From positions 2,356,001-2,420,000 of the forward strand of contig NZ_AP023362.1 in assembly GCF_018326285.1 (NCBI RefSeq): a stretch of DNA of 64,000 nucleotides, written 5' to 3'. The position numbers were made by a program, and so were the translations under genes. The notes beneath the pieces were generated by a model. The model did no database searches, was not told where the DNA came from, and saw only the letters and a list, made by a program, of their open reading frames with translations. Positions 27,242 to 35,866 of this stretch are shown one piece after another. This DNA comes from Mycolicibacterium sp. TY81 (GTDB lineage: Bacteria; Actinomycetota; Actinomycetes; Mycobacteriales; Mycobacteriaceae). Positions within the stretch are counted from its first letter, which is position 1. Each line of letters starts with the position of its first letter.

Positions 27242-28321
27242 ATGACCGCTGCCGGACAGAATCACTATTACTGGCTCACCTCGCTGCTCGCCGTCCGCGG
27301 CCTGCAGACCCGAACCTGCCGCGTGATCGCCGCGCTCAACGCGGTGCTCGGCATGGTTCCCGTGGTGCTGATGCTCAGCCCCGCGGGACCCCATGGCCCG
27401 GTACGCCAGGCGATCGCCATCGCGGTCGGCGCCTGTGCGCTCGGCGTCGGCGCCGTCTGGCTGCGCCATTCCTGGCCCTCGCAGCGGTTCTCGGCGATCT
27501 CGGTGACGCTCGGCGCGATCCCGATGAGCGCGGCCTGCCTGATCATGACGGACCCGATGCTCGGGCTGCTGGCCACCAGCGCGTTCATCTTCTCCAGCGG
27601 TTATGTGGCCTTCCTGCACCGCCCCAGCGTGCTGGCCGGTCCCTGGGTGCTCGGTGGGCTCACGCTGGGATACCTGGGCGTCCGCGTCGGGTCGGAAGAC
27701 CCCGCGCTGGCGGCGTGCGCCGTCCTGATCATCGCGCTGCTCAACGTCTTCGTGTTCTTCACGTGCCGCGTCGCGATCGGGCTCAGCTCGACCGACATCC
27801 ACCACAGCGAGATCGAACCGCTGACCGGGCTGCTCAACACCGACGGGCTGTACTCGCGCGCCGCGAACCTGCTCGCCGCCCGCAACCGGCAGGACGACCG
27901 TCACATGGTGCTCGCGGTCGTCAGCATCGACAGCTTTCCGCTGCTGTCCTCGATGTCCGGCCAACGGCGCGCCAACCGGGCCCGTATCGACGTCAGCCAG
28001 GCACTGCGGGAAACGGTGCGCCGCAACGCCATCGCCGCGCACATCTCCGACAGCGACTTCATCGTCGCGGACACCTTCACCAGTCCCGACGCCTCGCCGC
28101 TGATCGACCGCGTGCAGGGCGCCATGAAGTCGACGCCGTCCCGGGTCACCGCGAGCATCGGCGTGGTGTGCACCCCGCTGGCGCCGCTGACGGTGCACCC
28201 GCCCGAGATCGTCATCGACGCCCTGCTGGCCGCGGCCGCCGAGGCCATGGAACGCGCCCGCGAGGACGGCGGCAACGACGTCCGCTACGACGTGCGGGAC
28301 GACCTGCCGATCAACGAGTAG
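27242..28321 (+). CDS. membrane protein with degenerate GGDEF domain
   Basis: 359 residues. Five or six membrane helices occupy residues about 25-185. They are followed by a cytoplasmic domain that starts with IEPLTGLLNTDGLYSRAANL, the DPLTGLLNRRGF opening of diguanylate-cyclase (GGDEF) domains. The later signature loop, where GGDEF or GGEEF should be, reads ISDSDFIVADTF, so the GTP- and metal-binding motif is lost. The final strand VTASIGVVC is kept. It cannot be an active diguanylate cyclase by the usual criteria; a sensor or nucleotide-binding remnant is possible. Its 3' end overlaps the convergent SGNH gene by 11 bp. Confidence 0.75.
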   Translation: MTAAGQNHYYWLTSLLAVRGLQTRTCRVIAALNAVLGMVPVVLMLSPAGPHGPVRQAIAIAVGACALGVGAVWLRHSWPSQRFSAISVTLGAIPMSAACLIMTDPMLGLLATSAFIFSSGYVAFLHRPSVLAGPWVLGGLTLGYLGVRVGSEDPALAACAVLIIALLNVFVFFTCRVAIGLSSTDIHHSEIEPLTGLLNTDGLYSRAANLLAARNRQDDRHMVLAVVSIDSFPLLSSMSGQRRANRARIDVSQALRETVRRNAIAAHISDSDFIVADTFTSPDASPLIDRVQGAMKSTPSRVTASIGVVCTPLAPLTVHPPEIVIDALLAAAAEAMERAREDGGNDVRYDVRDDLPINE

Positions 28322-28997
28322 GCAGCTCGGCGCGAATCCGCGGCGCGATGAGGCCCGCCAGGTAGTCGTGTCCGGCGTCGGTCGGGTGGACGCCGTCGGG
28401 CGCGATGAGGTCCGGACGGTCGACGAACCACCGCTCGGCGATCGGGTCGACGAATGTGGCACCGGCCATCCCGGCCTGCATGCCGAGCACGTCGCGGATC
28501 TGCAGCACCGCCGGCGGCACGTCGGCCGTCGGCCAGGGCGGCCCGATCACGAGCAGCTTGGCGCCGGGCGCCGTCGCCCGCGCCTGGGCGAAGGCGTCGT
28601 GCGCCATCCCCGACAGCTGCACGAGGTCGGCGCCCTGGTCATTGCGGGAACCGAAGAACACCACGAGGGCGTCGTCCGGACGCACGGCGCGCCTGGTCAG
28701 GTCCAGGAAGATACTGCCGTGGTCGCCGCGCACGACGTAACCGGCCCGGCCCTCGGCGGCGACGTCGGCCGTGATCGGGGCACCCCAGGCATCGAGGTTG
28801 CGACCCGCCTGCGCCGTCCAGCTCCGGGGGCCCTGGCCGCCGAAGTTGGTGCCGTTGGTGTACGAGTCGCTGATCACCGCGACGCGTTCGGGCATCCCCG
28901 GGCGCACGTTCCGGTACGCGTGTGCCGGACCGGGCGCGCTCACCACGGACACCGCACACAGCGCAGCGGTCAGCAACAAGGTGGTCAGATGGCGCAC
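28311..28997 (-). CDS. exported SGNH/GDSL hydrolase
   Basis: 228 residues with a Sec signal (MRHLTTLLLTAALCAVSVVS, cleavage after AHA). Block I is VAVISDSYTNG (nucleophile Ser in DSY), the oxyanion Gly and Asn appear in GRAGYVV and FFGSRNDQGAD, and block V is APDGVHPTDAGHDYL with the catalytic Asp and His. It would be a secreted or envelope-attached esterase or lipase acting on a lipid or acylated sugar. It is 39 bp downstream of the acyltransferase stop on the opposite side (the acyltransferase ends at 29037). The pairing of an acyltransferase with an SGNH hydrolase on one strand may reflect O-acyl addition and removal, which is inference. Confidence 0.85.
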   Translation of the reverse strand: MRHLTTLLLTAALCAVSVVSAPGPAHAYRNVRPGMPERVAVISDSYTNGTNFGGQGPRSWTAQAGRNLDAWGAPITADVAAEGRAGYVVRGDHGSIFLDLTRRAVRPDDALVVFFGSRNDQGADLVQLSGMAHDAFAQARATAPGAKLLVIGPPWPTADVPPAVLQIRDVLGMQAGMAGATFVDPIAERWFVDRPDLIAPDGVHPTDAGHDYLAGLIAPRIRAELPTR

Positions 28998-29036
28998 GGG
29001 TCTCCCATGATGAGTCGGTACTACGGCGTAGTGCGG

Positions 29037-30254
29037 TCAGCCTGCGCGTTCGGCGGGCTCTTCGTCGTCAGATATCGCCTGGAGTTTACGTTGTGTTACA
29101 ACAGCTTTCGAGCCATCTGCCGGCCCGACCATGCGCCGCATCCAGTGCCGCGCCGGCTCTTCGACGTAGTGGAACAGCACCACGGCACCGGCGAACGAGC
29201 CGGCCAGCAGCGCCAGCACGATGAACTTGGTGCCCCAACTCGGCAACATCTCGATGCGGTACTGCGCCGCGGCCCAGTTCCAGCCCTGATGCACGAGTTC
29301 GTGGACCATGTACAGGCCGAACGACACCTTGCCGCCGTAGACCATGACGCGGGTCGACAACAATGCGGGCAGGGTGCCGGTGCCGACCGAAAGGGCCACC
29401 ACCAACGGCAGGAAGAAGACGTCGACGAGGCCGAAGTCGTCACGGATGGTCGGGATCGGATGTGCGTCGAACCAGTACACGAGGCCCACGATGACGGCCA
29501 GCAGCACCACCGACAGCACCCCCGCGACCGTGCGGCCCCGGTCGGTCAGGTTCAGCTTGCGGACGGCGGCACACGCCAGGGCACCCGCGGTGAACTGCAG
29601 GACGATGCGCGGCAGCCAGCTCCACGGCGTGTAGAACTCGCCCGTGGCGGCCAGGAACAGCAGCGGCGGCAGCGTCACGGCGAACGCCAGCCACAGCAGG
29701 GTCCGCGCCCGGCTTACCCGGGCCACCCGGAACAGCACGATGACCAGCAACCCGAACAGCAGGTACGCCAGCCATTCCGCGCTGATCGACCAGGCCGGGC
29801 CGTCCCAGCTGGAGTTGTCGAAGTACGGCACCACCCACAGCTGGACCAGGAACAGCTGACGCAGGTAGTTGGGGCCGGTGAGGGTGGCCGCCTCCGGCGA
29901 CGGGAAGTCGCCGACGTTGAGCGTGAAGATGATCCAGGCCACGGCGAGGTGCATGGTGACCAGGTAGACGGGCCAGACCCGGGCCAGGCGGAGCCACAGG
30001 AAATGCAGCGTCGCCCGTGTCGACCACGCCGGCCCCATGCGCTCGAGGTAGTTCCAGGTGAGGACGAATCCGCTGAGGATGAAGAACAGATCGACGCCCT
30101 GCGCGCCGCAGTCGAGAATCGGGGCGAGGGCGTCGCTCAGGGGCGGTGACGCCTGCTTCAACAGCGGACGGAAATGGAACAGCACCACCCACACGGCGGC
30201 GACGATGCGCAGGCCGGACAGTGCCTTGATTTCACCGCTCGGCACCACACTCAT
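29037..30254 (-). CDS. membrane acyltransferase, acyltransferase-3 family
   Basis: 405 residues from ATG 30254 (MSVVPSGEIKALSGLRIVAA); the frame upstream of this to 30440 has no conserved sequence. Acyltransferase-3 hallmarks are present: LSGLRIVAAVWVVLFHFRPL, VDLFFILSGFVLTW, SISAEWLAYLLFG and LYMVHELVHQG, within about ten membrane helices. The C-terminal 25 residues are hydrophilic and acidic (AISDDEEPAERAG). It is a different paralogue from the one at 7524-8681. It probably O-acylates an envelope glycan or lipid. It is followed on the same strand by the SGNH hydrolase gene. Confidence 0.85.
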   Translation of the reverse strand: MSVVPSGEIKALSGLRIVAAVWVVLFHFRPLLKQASPPLSDALAPILDCGAQGVDLFFILSGFVLTWNYLERMGPAWSTRATLHFLWLRLARVWPVYLVTMHLAVAWIIFTLNVGDFPSPEAATLTGPNYLRQLFLVQLWVVPYFDNSSWDGPAWSISAEWLAYLLFGLLVIVLFRVARVSRARTLLWLAFAVTLPPLLFLAATGEFYTPWSWLPRIVLQFTAGALACAAVRKLNLTDRGRTVAGVLSVVLLAVIVGLVYWFDAHPIPTIRDDFGLVDVFFLPLVVALSVGTGTLPALLSTRVMVYGGKVSFGLYMVHELVHQGWNWAAAQYRIEMLPSWGTKFIVLALLAGSFAGAVVLFHYVEEPARHWMRRMVGPADGSKAVVTQRKLQAISDDEEPAERAG

Positions 30255-30459
30255 GACGGGAAAAGGGTAACAGCGGCGAAGACCCGGGTCCTGATGGGAA
30301 ACCTGTGACTTTTCTTGGATGACACTCCCGAGCGCGTGATTCCGGGCCGAAATGCATTTCCCCACAGAATGGCGTGTCCGGCCGTAACTCTGCTCACAGA
30401 ATCCAATCGAGGAGTGCGGGAGGCTGGAATATCCGGCCACTCAGGAGCATTCTGTAGAC

Positions 30460-30756
30460 ATGCTAATTAGGCGGAATTTCACGACATCGGCGGTCGCCGC
30501 GGTGGCCGCCACAGCAGCGATAGTTGCCGCTCCGGCCGCGGCGATGACCCTCTCGGGGAGCATCGGCACGGATCGGACCGTGGTTGCCGACAACGGCTAC
30601 GGCGGACCCGATGGCCAGGGTGGCGGCGGTGGCTGCGGCGACGGCGCGAACTGGCGGGGCTGCGGTGGCTGGAACCCCGTCACCGGCGGCTTCGGACACG
30701 GCTGCTTCAACGGCATCTGTGGCGGCTGGGACGGCACCCGCGGCTGGGGCGGCTGA
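30460..30756 (+). CDS. small exported Gly/Trp/Cys-rich protein
   Basis: 98 residues from ATG 30460; AGGAG is present but somewhat far upstream. The signal region runs to about residue 35 (TSAVAAVAATAAIVAAPAAA). The mature part has five or six Cys in Gly-rich context (GGGCGDGANWRGCGGWN, HGCFNGICGGWDG). It differs in sequence from the Trp/Pro-rich pair at 16556/16996 but is of the same general class of short exported Trp-containing proteins. It ends at an obvious hairpin with a T-run. Function is unknown. Confidence 0.7.
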   Translation: MLIRRNFTTSAVAAVAATAAIVAAPAAAMTLSGSIGTDRTVVADNGYGGPDGQGGGGGCGDGANWRGCGGWNPVTGGFGHGCFNGICGGWDGTRGWGG

Positions 30757-30757
30757 C

Positions 30758-30793
30758 AACGCATTTGCTCGCGTCGCGAGATAATTGCGTTTT
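30758..30793 (+). terminator. intrinsic terminator of the exported Gly/Cys-rich gene
   Basis: Nested stem: outer AACGCA / TGCGTT and inner CTCGCG-t-CGCGAG, followed by TTTT at 30790-30793. It starts 2 bp after the stop codon. A second hairpin (CCTATTC / GAATAGG, 30795-30816) follows at once. Confidence 0.7.
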
Positions 30794-30895
30794 CCCTATT
30801 CACGGTGCTGAATAGGAATTTGCTCGCGGCGCCAATGGGGTCCGCGGCGCGGTAATTGCATTTACTTCACCCGGGAAATCCCTAAGCTCGCGGCC

Positions 30896-32047
30896 ATGGA
30901 TCTGCCGAGCCCGCGAGCCGACGCGCCGCATCTGGCCGACGTGGTACCGGCCGTGCTGGCCGCGATGGGTGTCCCCGGGGCCCAACTCGACGGTGTGCAC
31001 CGGCCCATCGACCTGCCCGGCGGTGTTCGTGGCGCGTGCGTGCTGCTGATCGACGGCCTCGGTGCCCAGCTCCTCGACACCTACGCAGCCGACGCTCCGG
31101 TACTGGCCGGGCTTCGCGGCCGGAACCTGCGCGTCGGCTACCCCGCCACCACCGCTGCGGGGCTGGCGGCGGTGGGAACCGGACGGCGCTCCGGCGAACA
31201 CGGCATGGTCGGCTACTCGTTCCGGATTCCCGACCACGGCGTCGTCAACGCGCTGCGCTGGACGCCGCATCCCTTCGGCGCGGACCTGCGCGACGCGCTG
31301 GTGCCCGAGGACGTGCAGCCGCTGCCGACCACGTTCGGCCAGGCGTCGGCCGCCGGTGTCGCGGTGAGCGTCATCTCGGGCGCCGAATTCACCGATTCGG
31401 GGCTGACCCGCGCGGTGCTCCGCGGCGGACGGTACGTCGGGGTACATCGACTCGGCGACCTCGCGGCCCGCGTGCAGCAGGCCGTCGCCGACGGCGGCTT
31501 CTGCTACGGCTACCACGCCGATCTGGACATGCTCGGCCATCTGTACGGCGCCGGCTCGACGGCCTGGCGGATGCAGCTGCGGCAGGTGGACCGGCTGGTC
31601 GAATCGATCGTCGAGGCCCTGCCGGCCGGCGGGCTGCTGGCCGTCGTCGCCGACCACGGCATGGTCAACCTCGACGACGCCGACGTCGTCGACATCGATG
31701 CGCGTCCCGAGCTGTTGGACGGCGTCGTCGCCGTCGCCGGTGAGGCCCGGGCGCGGCACGTCTATGTCGCCGAGGGCGCGGCGGACGCGGTCGCCGACGC
31801 GTGGCGAGAAACGTTGGGCGCGAATGCCTGGGTGCGCACCAAGGAGCAGGCCATCGCCGAGGGGTGGTTCGGCGCGCGGGTCGGTGACGCGGCGCGCAGC
31901 CGCATCGGCGATGTCGTGGCAGCGGCCCGGGACAACGCCGGATTGGTACGTCGGACGGTCGAGCCTCTTGAATCTGCCCTCATCGGGCAGCACGGATCGT
32001 GGACAGATGCCGAGCAGCTGGTTCCGCTGCTCATCGCTTCCGGTTAG
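30896..32047 (+). CDS. alkaline-phosphatase-superfamily phosphodiesterase/pyrophosphatase
   Basis: 383 residues. The fold is that of type I phosphodiesterase/nucleotide pyrophosphatases: first metal Asp in ACVLLIDGLGAQLL, nucleophile Thr in YPATTAAGLAAVGTG, metal ligands in YGYHADLDMLGHLYG and in VVADHGMVNL. No signal peptide is seen, so it acts in the cytosol. Substrates in the family include nucleotides and phosphonoacetate-like compounds; the specific one is unknown. It is tail-to-tail with the small gene at 32054. Confidence 0.85.
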   Translation: MDLPSPRADAPHLADVVPAVLAAMGVPGAQLDGVHRPIDLPGGVRGACVLLIDGLGAQLLDTYAADAPVLAGLRGRNLRVGYPATTAAGLAAVGTGRRSGEHGMVGYSFRIPDHGVVNALRWTPHPFGADLRDALVPEDVQPLPTTFGQASAAGVAVSVISGAEFTDSGLTRAVLRGGRYVGVHRLGDLAARVQQAVADGGFCYGYHADLDMLGHLYGAGSTAWRMQLRQVDRLVESIVEALPAGGLLAVVADHGMVNLDDADVVDIDARPELLDGVVAVAGEARARHVYVAEGAADAVADAWRETLGANAWVRTKEQAIAEGWFGARVGDAARSRIGDVVAAARDNAGLVRRTVEPLESALIGQHGSWTDAEQLVPLLIASG

Positions 32048-32053
32048 CCGGGA

Positions 32054-32275
32054 CTATTCGGGCTTCAGATGTGCGTCGTCGGCGAAAACGAGGGTGCCAC
32101 TGTCCAGCAGGACGGCCCAGCGGCGCGCCGCGTCGACAATATGGTCGTCGCCGACATCGACCGAATAGCCCGCATGATCGCCGTAGTCCTCCACGATCAC
32201 ACCACGCACGTCTTTGGCGTCGCCACGGTTGACGCGAACCCGCATGTCAACGGCGAACTTGGCGTTCCTACCCAT
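32054..32275 (-). CDS. small conserved hypothetical protein
   Basis: 73 residues from ATG 32275 (an ATG two codons upstream also exists). The sequence MRVRVNRGDAKDVRGVIVED followed by SVDVGDDHIVDAARRWAV suggests a small beta-barrel of SH3/KOW type, with alternating hydrophobic strands. No Cys, no signal, no membrane segment. It lies between two convergent or outward genes and appears to have its own short promoter region. Function is unknown. Confidence 0.6.
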   Translation of the reverse strand: MGRNAKFAVDMRVRVNRGDAKDVRGVIVEDYGDHAGYSVDVGDDHIVDAARRWAVLLDSGTLVFADDAHLKPE

Positions 32276-32456
32276 AACCACCCCAGCATTCCCTGGTAAA
32301 CACCGCAGGTACGGAACCTCGGCCCACCGACCTCTGCCCCGACGTCAGTAGGTACCGAACTTTAGGCCACCGTGACCACAGCGGCAAAGCAAACACCCCT
32401 GATTGACAGGTAGATGGTACGTGTCGTACCAACGGGCGTCGGCTACCGTCTTCGCC

Positions 32457-33203
32457 GTGATCGTGCTGCTGCCGCCCTCGGAGACCAAGCGCCCAGGTGG
32501 CGACGGACCGCCCCTGCAGCTCGGCACGCTCGGTGTGCCGGAACTCACGCCGCTGCGCGCAGCGCTGATCGACGAACTCGTCACCCTCGCTGCCGACCCC
32601 GAAGCCAGCCGCAAGGCCCTCGCCATCTCCGCCGCGCAGGACGCCGAAATCCAGCGCAACGCCGAACTGCGCAGCGCCCCGACGATGCCGGCCATCGACC
32701 GCTACACCGGGGTCCTGTACGACGCCCTGGACATCAGCTCACTGCGCGGCGCCACCGCAACCCGGGCACGCGCCCGGCTGGCCGTCGGGTCGGCACTCTT
32801 CGGCCTGCTGCGCGCCGACGACCCGATTCCGGCGTACCGACTGTCGGCATCATCGAAACTGCCCGCCGGCGGGACACTGGCCAGCCGGTGGAAGCCGGTC
32901 CTGGAACCTGTACTGGCCCAGCTGCAACAGCAGGAGCTCATCGTCGACCTGCGCTCCGGCTCATACGAGGCCCTCGGCAAGATCCCCGGCGCGGTGACCG
33001 TCGACGTCTACACCGAACACCCCGACGGGCGGCGCACCGTCGTCAGCCACTTCAACAAGGCCCACAAGGGCCGGTTGGCCCGAGCGCTGGCCGGCAGCCG
33101 CGCCGAACCGACCGACGCCGCCGCCGTTGCCGCTGTTGCCCGTCGTGCCGGGATGCGCGTCGAACGCGACGGGGCGCAGTTGACGGTGGTGGTCACGGCG
33201 TGA
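32457..33203 (+). CDS. yaaA: YaaA-family peroxide stress protein
   Basis: 248 residues from GTG 32457, which puts the conserved VIVLLPPSETK at the N-terminus as in YaaA (DUF328); an upstream frame to 32403 is rejected. Other family elements are YTGVLYDALD, RLAVGSALFGLLRADDPIPAYRLS and the late VVSHFNKAHKGRLARAL, where the Asn-Lys/His-Lys positions are conserved. YaaA lowers free iron and protects DNA during peroxide stress in E. coli and binds DNA; the mycobacterial protein is untested here. It fits the peroxide/iron theme of tpx, katG, furA and bfrA in the window. Confidence 0.85.
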   Translation: MIVLLPPSETKRPGGDGPPLQLGTLGVPELTPLRAALIDELVTLAADPEASRKALAISAAQDAEIQRNAELRSAPTMPAIDRYTGVLYDALDISSLRGATATRARARLAVGSALFGLLRADDPIPAYRLSASSKLPAGGTLASRWKPVLEPVLAQLQQQELIVDLRSGSYEALGKIPGAVTVDVYTEHPDGRRTVVSHFNKAHKGRLARALAGSRAEPTDAAAVAAVARRAGMRVERDGAQLTVVVTA

Positions 33204-33230
33204 CGCCGACGGTCTGCGATAATGGTTCGT

Positions 33231-33336
33231 GAGGGGAGTATTCCTTCGCCACGGTGTCGTCATCACGCTGTCCAATGTCGGGCAGCCGGTGCTGTGGGCC
33301 GGCCGCCTGAATCGGGGCGGCGGTGGTAGAGACCTC
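33231..33336 (+). promoter_or_regulatory. candidate yybP-ykoY (Mn2+) riboswitch upstream of terC
   Basis: The RNA would begin GAGGGGAGUA and end GGUAGAGACCUC, matching the two conserved arms of the yybP-ykoY family (GGGGAGUA on the 5' side, an A-rich AGACC loop on the 3' side). Helix P1 would be GAGG 33231-33234 with CCTC 33333-33336. A GC-rich stem CCGCC/GGGCGG lies near 33303-33322. A -10-like GATAAT (33218-33223) places transcription start just at the aptamer. Mn2+ riboswitches of this class classically control alx/terC and mntP genes, and a terC gene follows at 33369 with GGAGG at 33355-33359. Confidence 0.65.
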
Positions 33337-33368
33337 GGTCGTTCACTGACGCCCGGAGGCACCCTCAT

Positions 33369-34346
33369 ATGAATGTTTCGACGCTGGAATGGTCCATCAC
33401 CCTCGGGGTGACGATCGCCGTACTTCTCTTCGACGTGGTGGTGATCGGCCGCCGCCCGCATGAACCCACCACCCGGGAAACCGCCGGATACCTGGCGCTG
33501 TACATCGGCCTCGCCGTCGCCTTCGGCATCTGGGTATGGCAGTTCCACGGCGGCCAGTACGGCATCGAGTACTTCGCGGGCTGGCTGACCGAGTACAGCC
33601 TCTCGATCGACAACCTGTTCATCTTCCTGATCATCATGGCCAGCTTCAAGGTGCCGCGAATCCTGCAGCAGGAAGTGCTGCTGATCGGCATCATCCTGGC
33701 GCTGATCTTCCGTGGCATCTTCATTGCCCTTGGCGCCGTTGCCATTTCGAAGTTCTCGTGGATCTTCTACCTGTTCGGCGCGTTCCTGGTGTACACCGCG
33801 ATCAAGCTGGCCCGCGACACCGAGCACGACGACGACGCCGAGAACTCGATGGTGCGGTTCGCCCGCAAGTACCTCAAGGCCTCGGATCAGTGGGACGGCA
33901 GCAAGCTGCACACCGTGGTGAACGGCAAGCGCGTCCTGACCCCGATGATCCTGGTCATCATCGCGCTGGGGACCACCGACCTGCTGTTCGCGCTCGACTC
34001 GATCCCGGCGATCTACGGCTTGACCCAGGAGCCGTACCTGGTGTTCACCGCCAACGTGTTCGCGCTGATGGGTCTGCGTCAGCTGTACTTCCTGCTCGGC
34101 GACATGCTCAAGCGGCTGGTCTACCTGTCGCAGGGCCTGGCCTTCATCCTCGCGTTCATCGGCGTGAAGCTGGTGCTGCACGCGCTGCACGAGAACACGC
34201 TGCCGTTCATCAACGGCGGTGAGCCCGTGCACGTGCCGCAGATTCCCACGCTGCTGTCGCTGGCGGTCATCATCGTCACGCTCGTCGTGACGACGGTGGC
34301 GAGCCTGTGGAAGACCCGCGTCGACAGCAAGGCCGGCGCCGCCTGA
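33369..34346 (+). CDS. TerC/Alx-family membrane protein
   Basis: 325 residues with GGAGG 9 nt before the ATG. Seven to nine membrane helices carry the TerC signatures: the acidic intramembrane segments LTEYSLSIDNLFIF and TTDLLFALDSIPAIYG, separated by a cytosolic loop rich in charged residues (ARDTEHDDDAENS). Alx/TerC proteins export Mn2+ or help load metals onto secreted proteins. The 160-bp leader contains a likely Mn2+ riboswitch, which supports a role in manganese homeostasis. It is distinct from the tellurite-operon TerC by context: no other ter genes are present. Confidence 0.9.
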   Translation: MNVSTLEWSITLGVTIAVLLFDVVVIGRRPHEPTTRETAGYLALYIGLAVAFGIWVWQFHGGQYGIEYFAGWLTEYSLSIDNLFIFLIIMASFKVPRILQQEVLLIGIILALIFRGIFIALGAVAISKFSWIFYLFGAFLVYTAIKLARDTEHDDDAENSMVRFARKYLKASDQWDGSKLHTVVNGKRVLTPMILVIIALGTTDLLFALDSIPAIYGLTQEPYLVFTANVFALMGLRQLYFLLGDMLKRLVYLSQGLAFILAFIGVKLVLHALHENTLPFINGGEPVHVPQIPTLLSLAVIIVTLVVTTVASLWKTRVDSKAGAA

Positions 34347-34400
34347 CCGCGGCAACCGGTCACGGTTGCCAGATCGCTTGCGCGCCAGCAGGATGCCCTG

Positions 34401-35834
34401 GTGACCGATCTCGTGGACGATGCCGTCGGGCAGGCGCAACTGGTGGCCAGCGGCGCGGTGAGCAGCGCCGAACTACTGGAGGCCGCGATCACCCGGCTCG
34501 AATCGGCGCGCCGGCTCAACGCCGTGGTCACCGATCTGTTCGACCGCGGCCGCGAACAGGCCCGCCGGCTCGATGAGTCCGGGGTGCTGCGCACCGGCAC
34601 GGCCGGACCGCTGGCCGGGGTGCCGTTCCTGCTCAAGGACCTCGGGGCGTCGCTGGCCGGCGCCCCGGAGGCCATGGGGTCACGGGCGCTGCGCAGCCAT
34701 GTCGCCGACCAGACCGCCTGGATCGTGCAGCGGTATCTGGACGCCGGGCTGGTGATCTTCGGCAAGACCAACACCCCGGAATGGGGCAACCACTGCACCA
34801 CCGAGCCGTCCCTGTTCGGGCCGACGGTGAACCCGTGGTCACCGGAGGTCAGCCCAGGCGGCTCGAGCGGCGGGTCCGCCGCCGCGGTCGCGGCCGGCAT
34901 CGTGCCCGCCGCCTCCGGTGGCGACGGCACCGGCTCGATCCGGGTGCCGGCGTCATGCTGCGGCGTCGTGGGCCTCAAACCGCGCCGCGCCCGGACCTCG
35001 TTCGCGCCCGGCGCCGGGCACGGGCTGGAGGGGTTGGTCAACGAGCACGCCCTCACCCGCACCGTCCGCGACTGCGCGGCGCTGCTCGATGCCGTCACCG
35101 GTGGCGCACCGGGCGACCCGTACTCTGCTCCCCTACCCGACCAGCCGTTCCTCGACGCCATCGCGCAGACCCCGGCGGCGCAGCGCATCGCGATCGCGGT
35201 GGATTCGCCGTTCCCGGGGCCGGGCACCGACCCGCAGGTCGCCGCCGCGGTCGAGGCCACCGGCGCGCTGCTGGCGGGCCTGGGCCACCACGTCGAGCCG
35301 TCGGCGCCGAGCATCGATCCAGACGCTGTCGCCGACGCCATCGCGGTGCTGCACCGGGTCAGCAACGTCCAACTGCATGAACTGGCCGCGGCGCACCTGG
35401 GCCGTCCCCCACGCGAGGACGAATTCGAACCGAGCACCTGGATGATGATCCGCGAGGGATTCGCCACCACCGGCCTGGCCTACGCCGAAGCCATCGCGGC
35501 CGTCCACGCCCAGACCCGGCGGTTCGCCGCCGGGATGGCCGGCCACGACGTCCTGCTGGTACCGACGCTGCTGTCCGGACCGCCGCCGTACGGCCTGCTC
35601 GATCAGCCCCGCACCGGCACCCGCGAATTCTTCGACGTCGAATTCGCCACCACCGGCTGGACGTCGCTGGCCAACGTGACGGGCTGGGCCGCCATTTCCC
35701 TGCCGCTGGGCCGCACCGCGGACGGACTGCCCATCGGCGTCCAGCTGATGGCGCCGGACGAGACCATCCTGCTGCAACTGGCCCGGCAGCTGGAGCAGGC
35801 CGCGCCCTGGGCGGACCGCTACCCGCGCCCCTGA
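34401..35834 (+). CDS. amidase-signature hydrolase
   Basis: 477 residues from GTG 34401. The Ser-cisSer-Lys triad of the amidase signature family is complete: Lys in LAGVPFLLKDLGAS, the Gly/Ser-rich SPGGSSGGSAAAVAAG, and the nucleophile Ser in SGGDGTGSIRVPAS. The C-terminal GWAAISLPLGRTADGLPIGVQL is also typical. It hydrolyses amides in the cytosol; substrate is not predictable. GatA is unlikely because gatB and gatC are not adjacent and because the sequence is of the general amidase type. The next gene starts 32 bp downstream. Confidence 0.88.
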   Translation: MTDLVDDAVGQAQLVASGAVSSAELLEAAITRLESARRLNAVVTDLFDRGREQARRLDESGVLRTGTAGPLAGVPFLLKDLGASLAGAPEAMGSRALRSHVADQTAWIVQRYLDAGLVIFGKTNTPEWGNHCTTEPSLFGPTVNPWSPEVSPGGSSGGSAAAVAAGIVPAASGGDGTGSIRVPASCCGVVGLKPRRARTSFAPGAGHGLEGLVNEHALTRTVRDCAALLDAVTGGAPGDPYSAPLPDQPFLDAIAQTPAAQRIAIAVDSPFPGPGTDPQVAAAVEATGALLAGLGHHVEPSAPSIDPDAVADAIAVLHRVSNVQLHELAAAHLGRPPREDEFEPSTWMMIREGFATTGLAYAEAIAAVHAQTRRFAAGMAGHDVLLVPTLLSGPPPYGLLDQPRTGTREFFDVEFATTGWTSLANVTGWAAISLPLGRTADGLPIGVQLMAPDETILLQLARQLEQAAPWADRYPRP

Positions 35835-35866
35835 GTCCGCCCACCGCGGCGTGCAACAATTCGGCC

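Noticed and set aside
33369..34346. Tellurite-resistance operon
   Set aside because: TerC stands alone with no terB, terD or terE neighbour; the riboswitch points to manganese.
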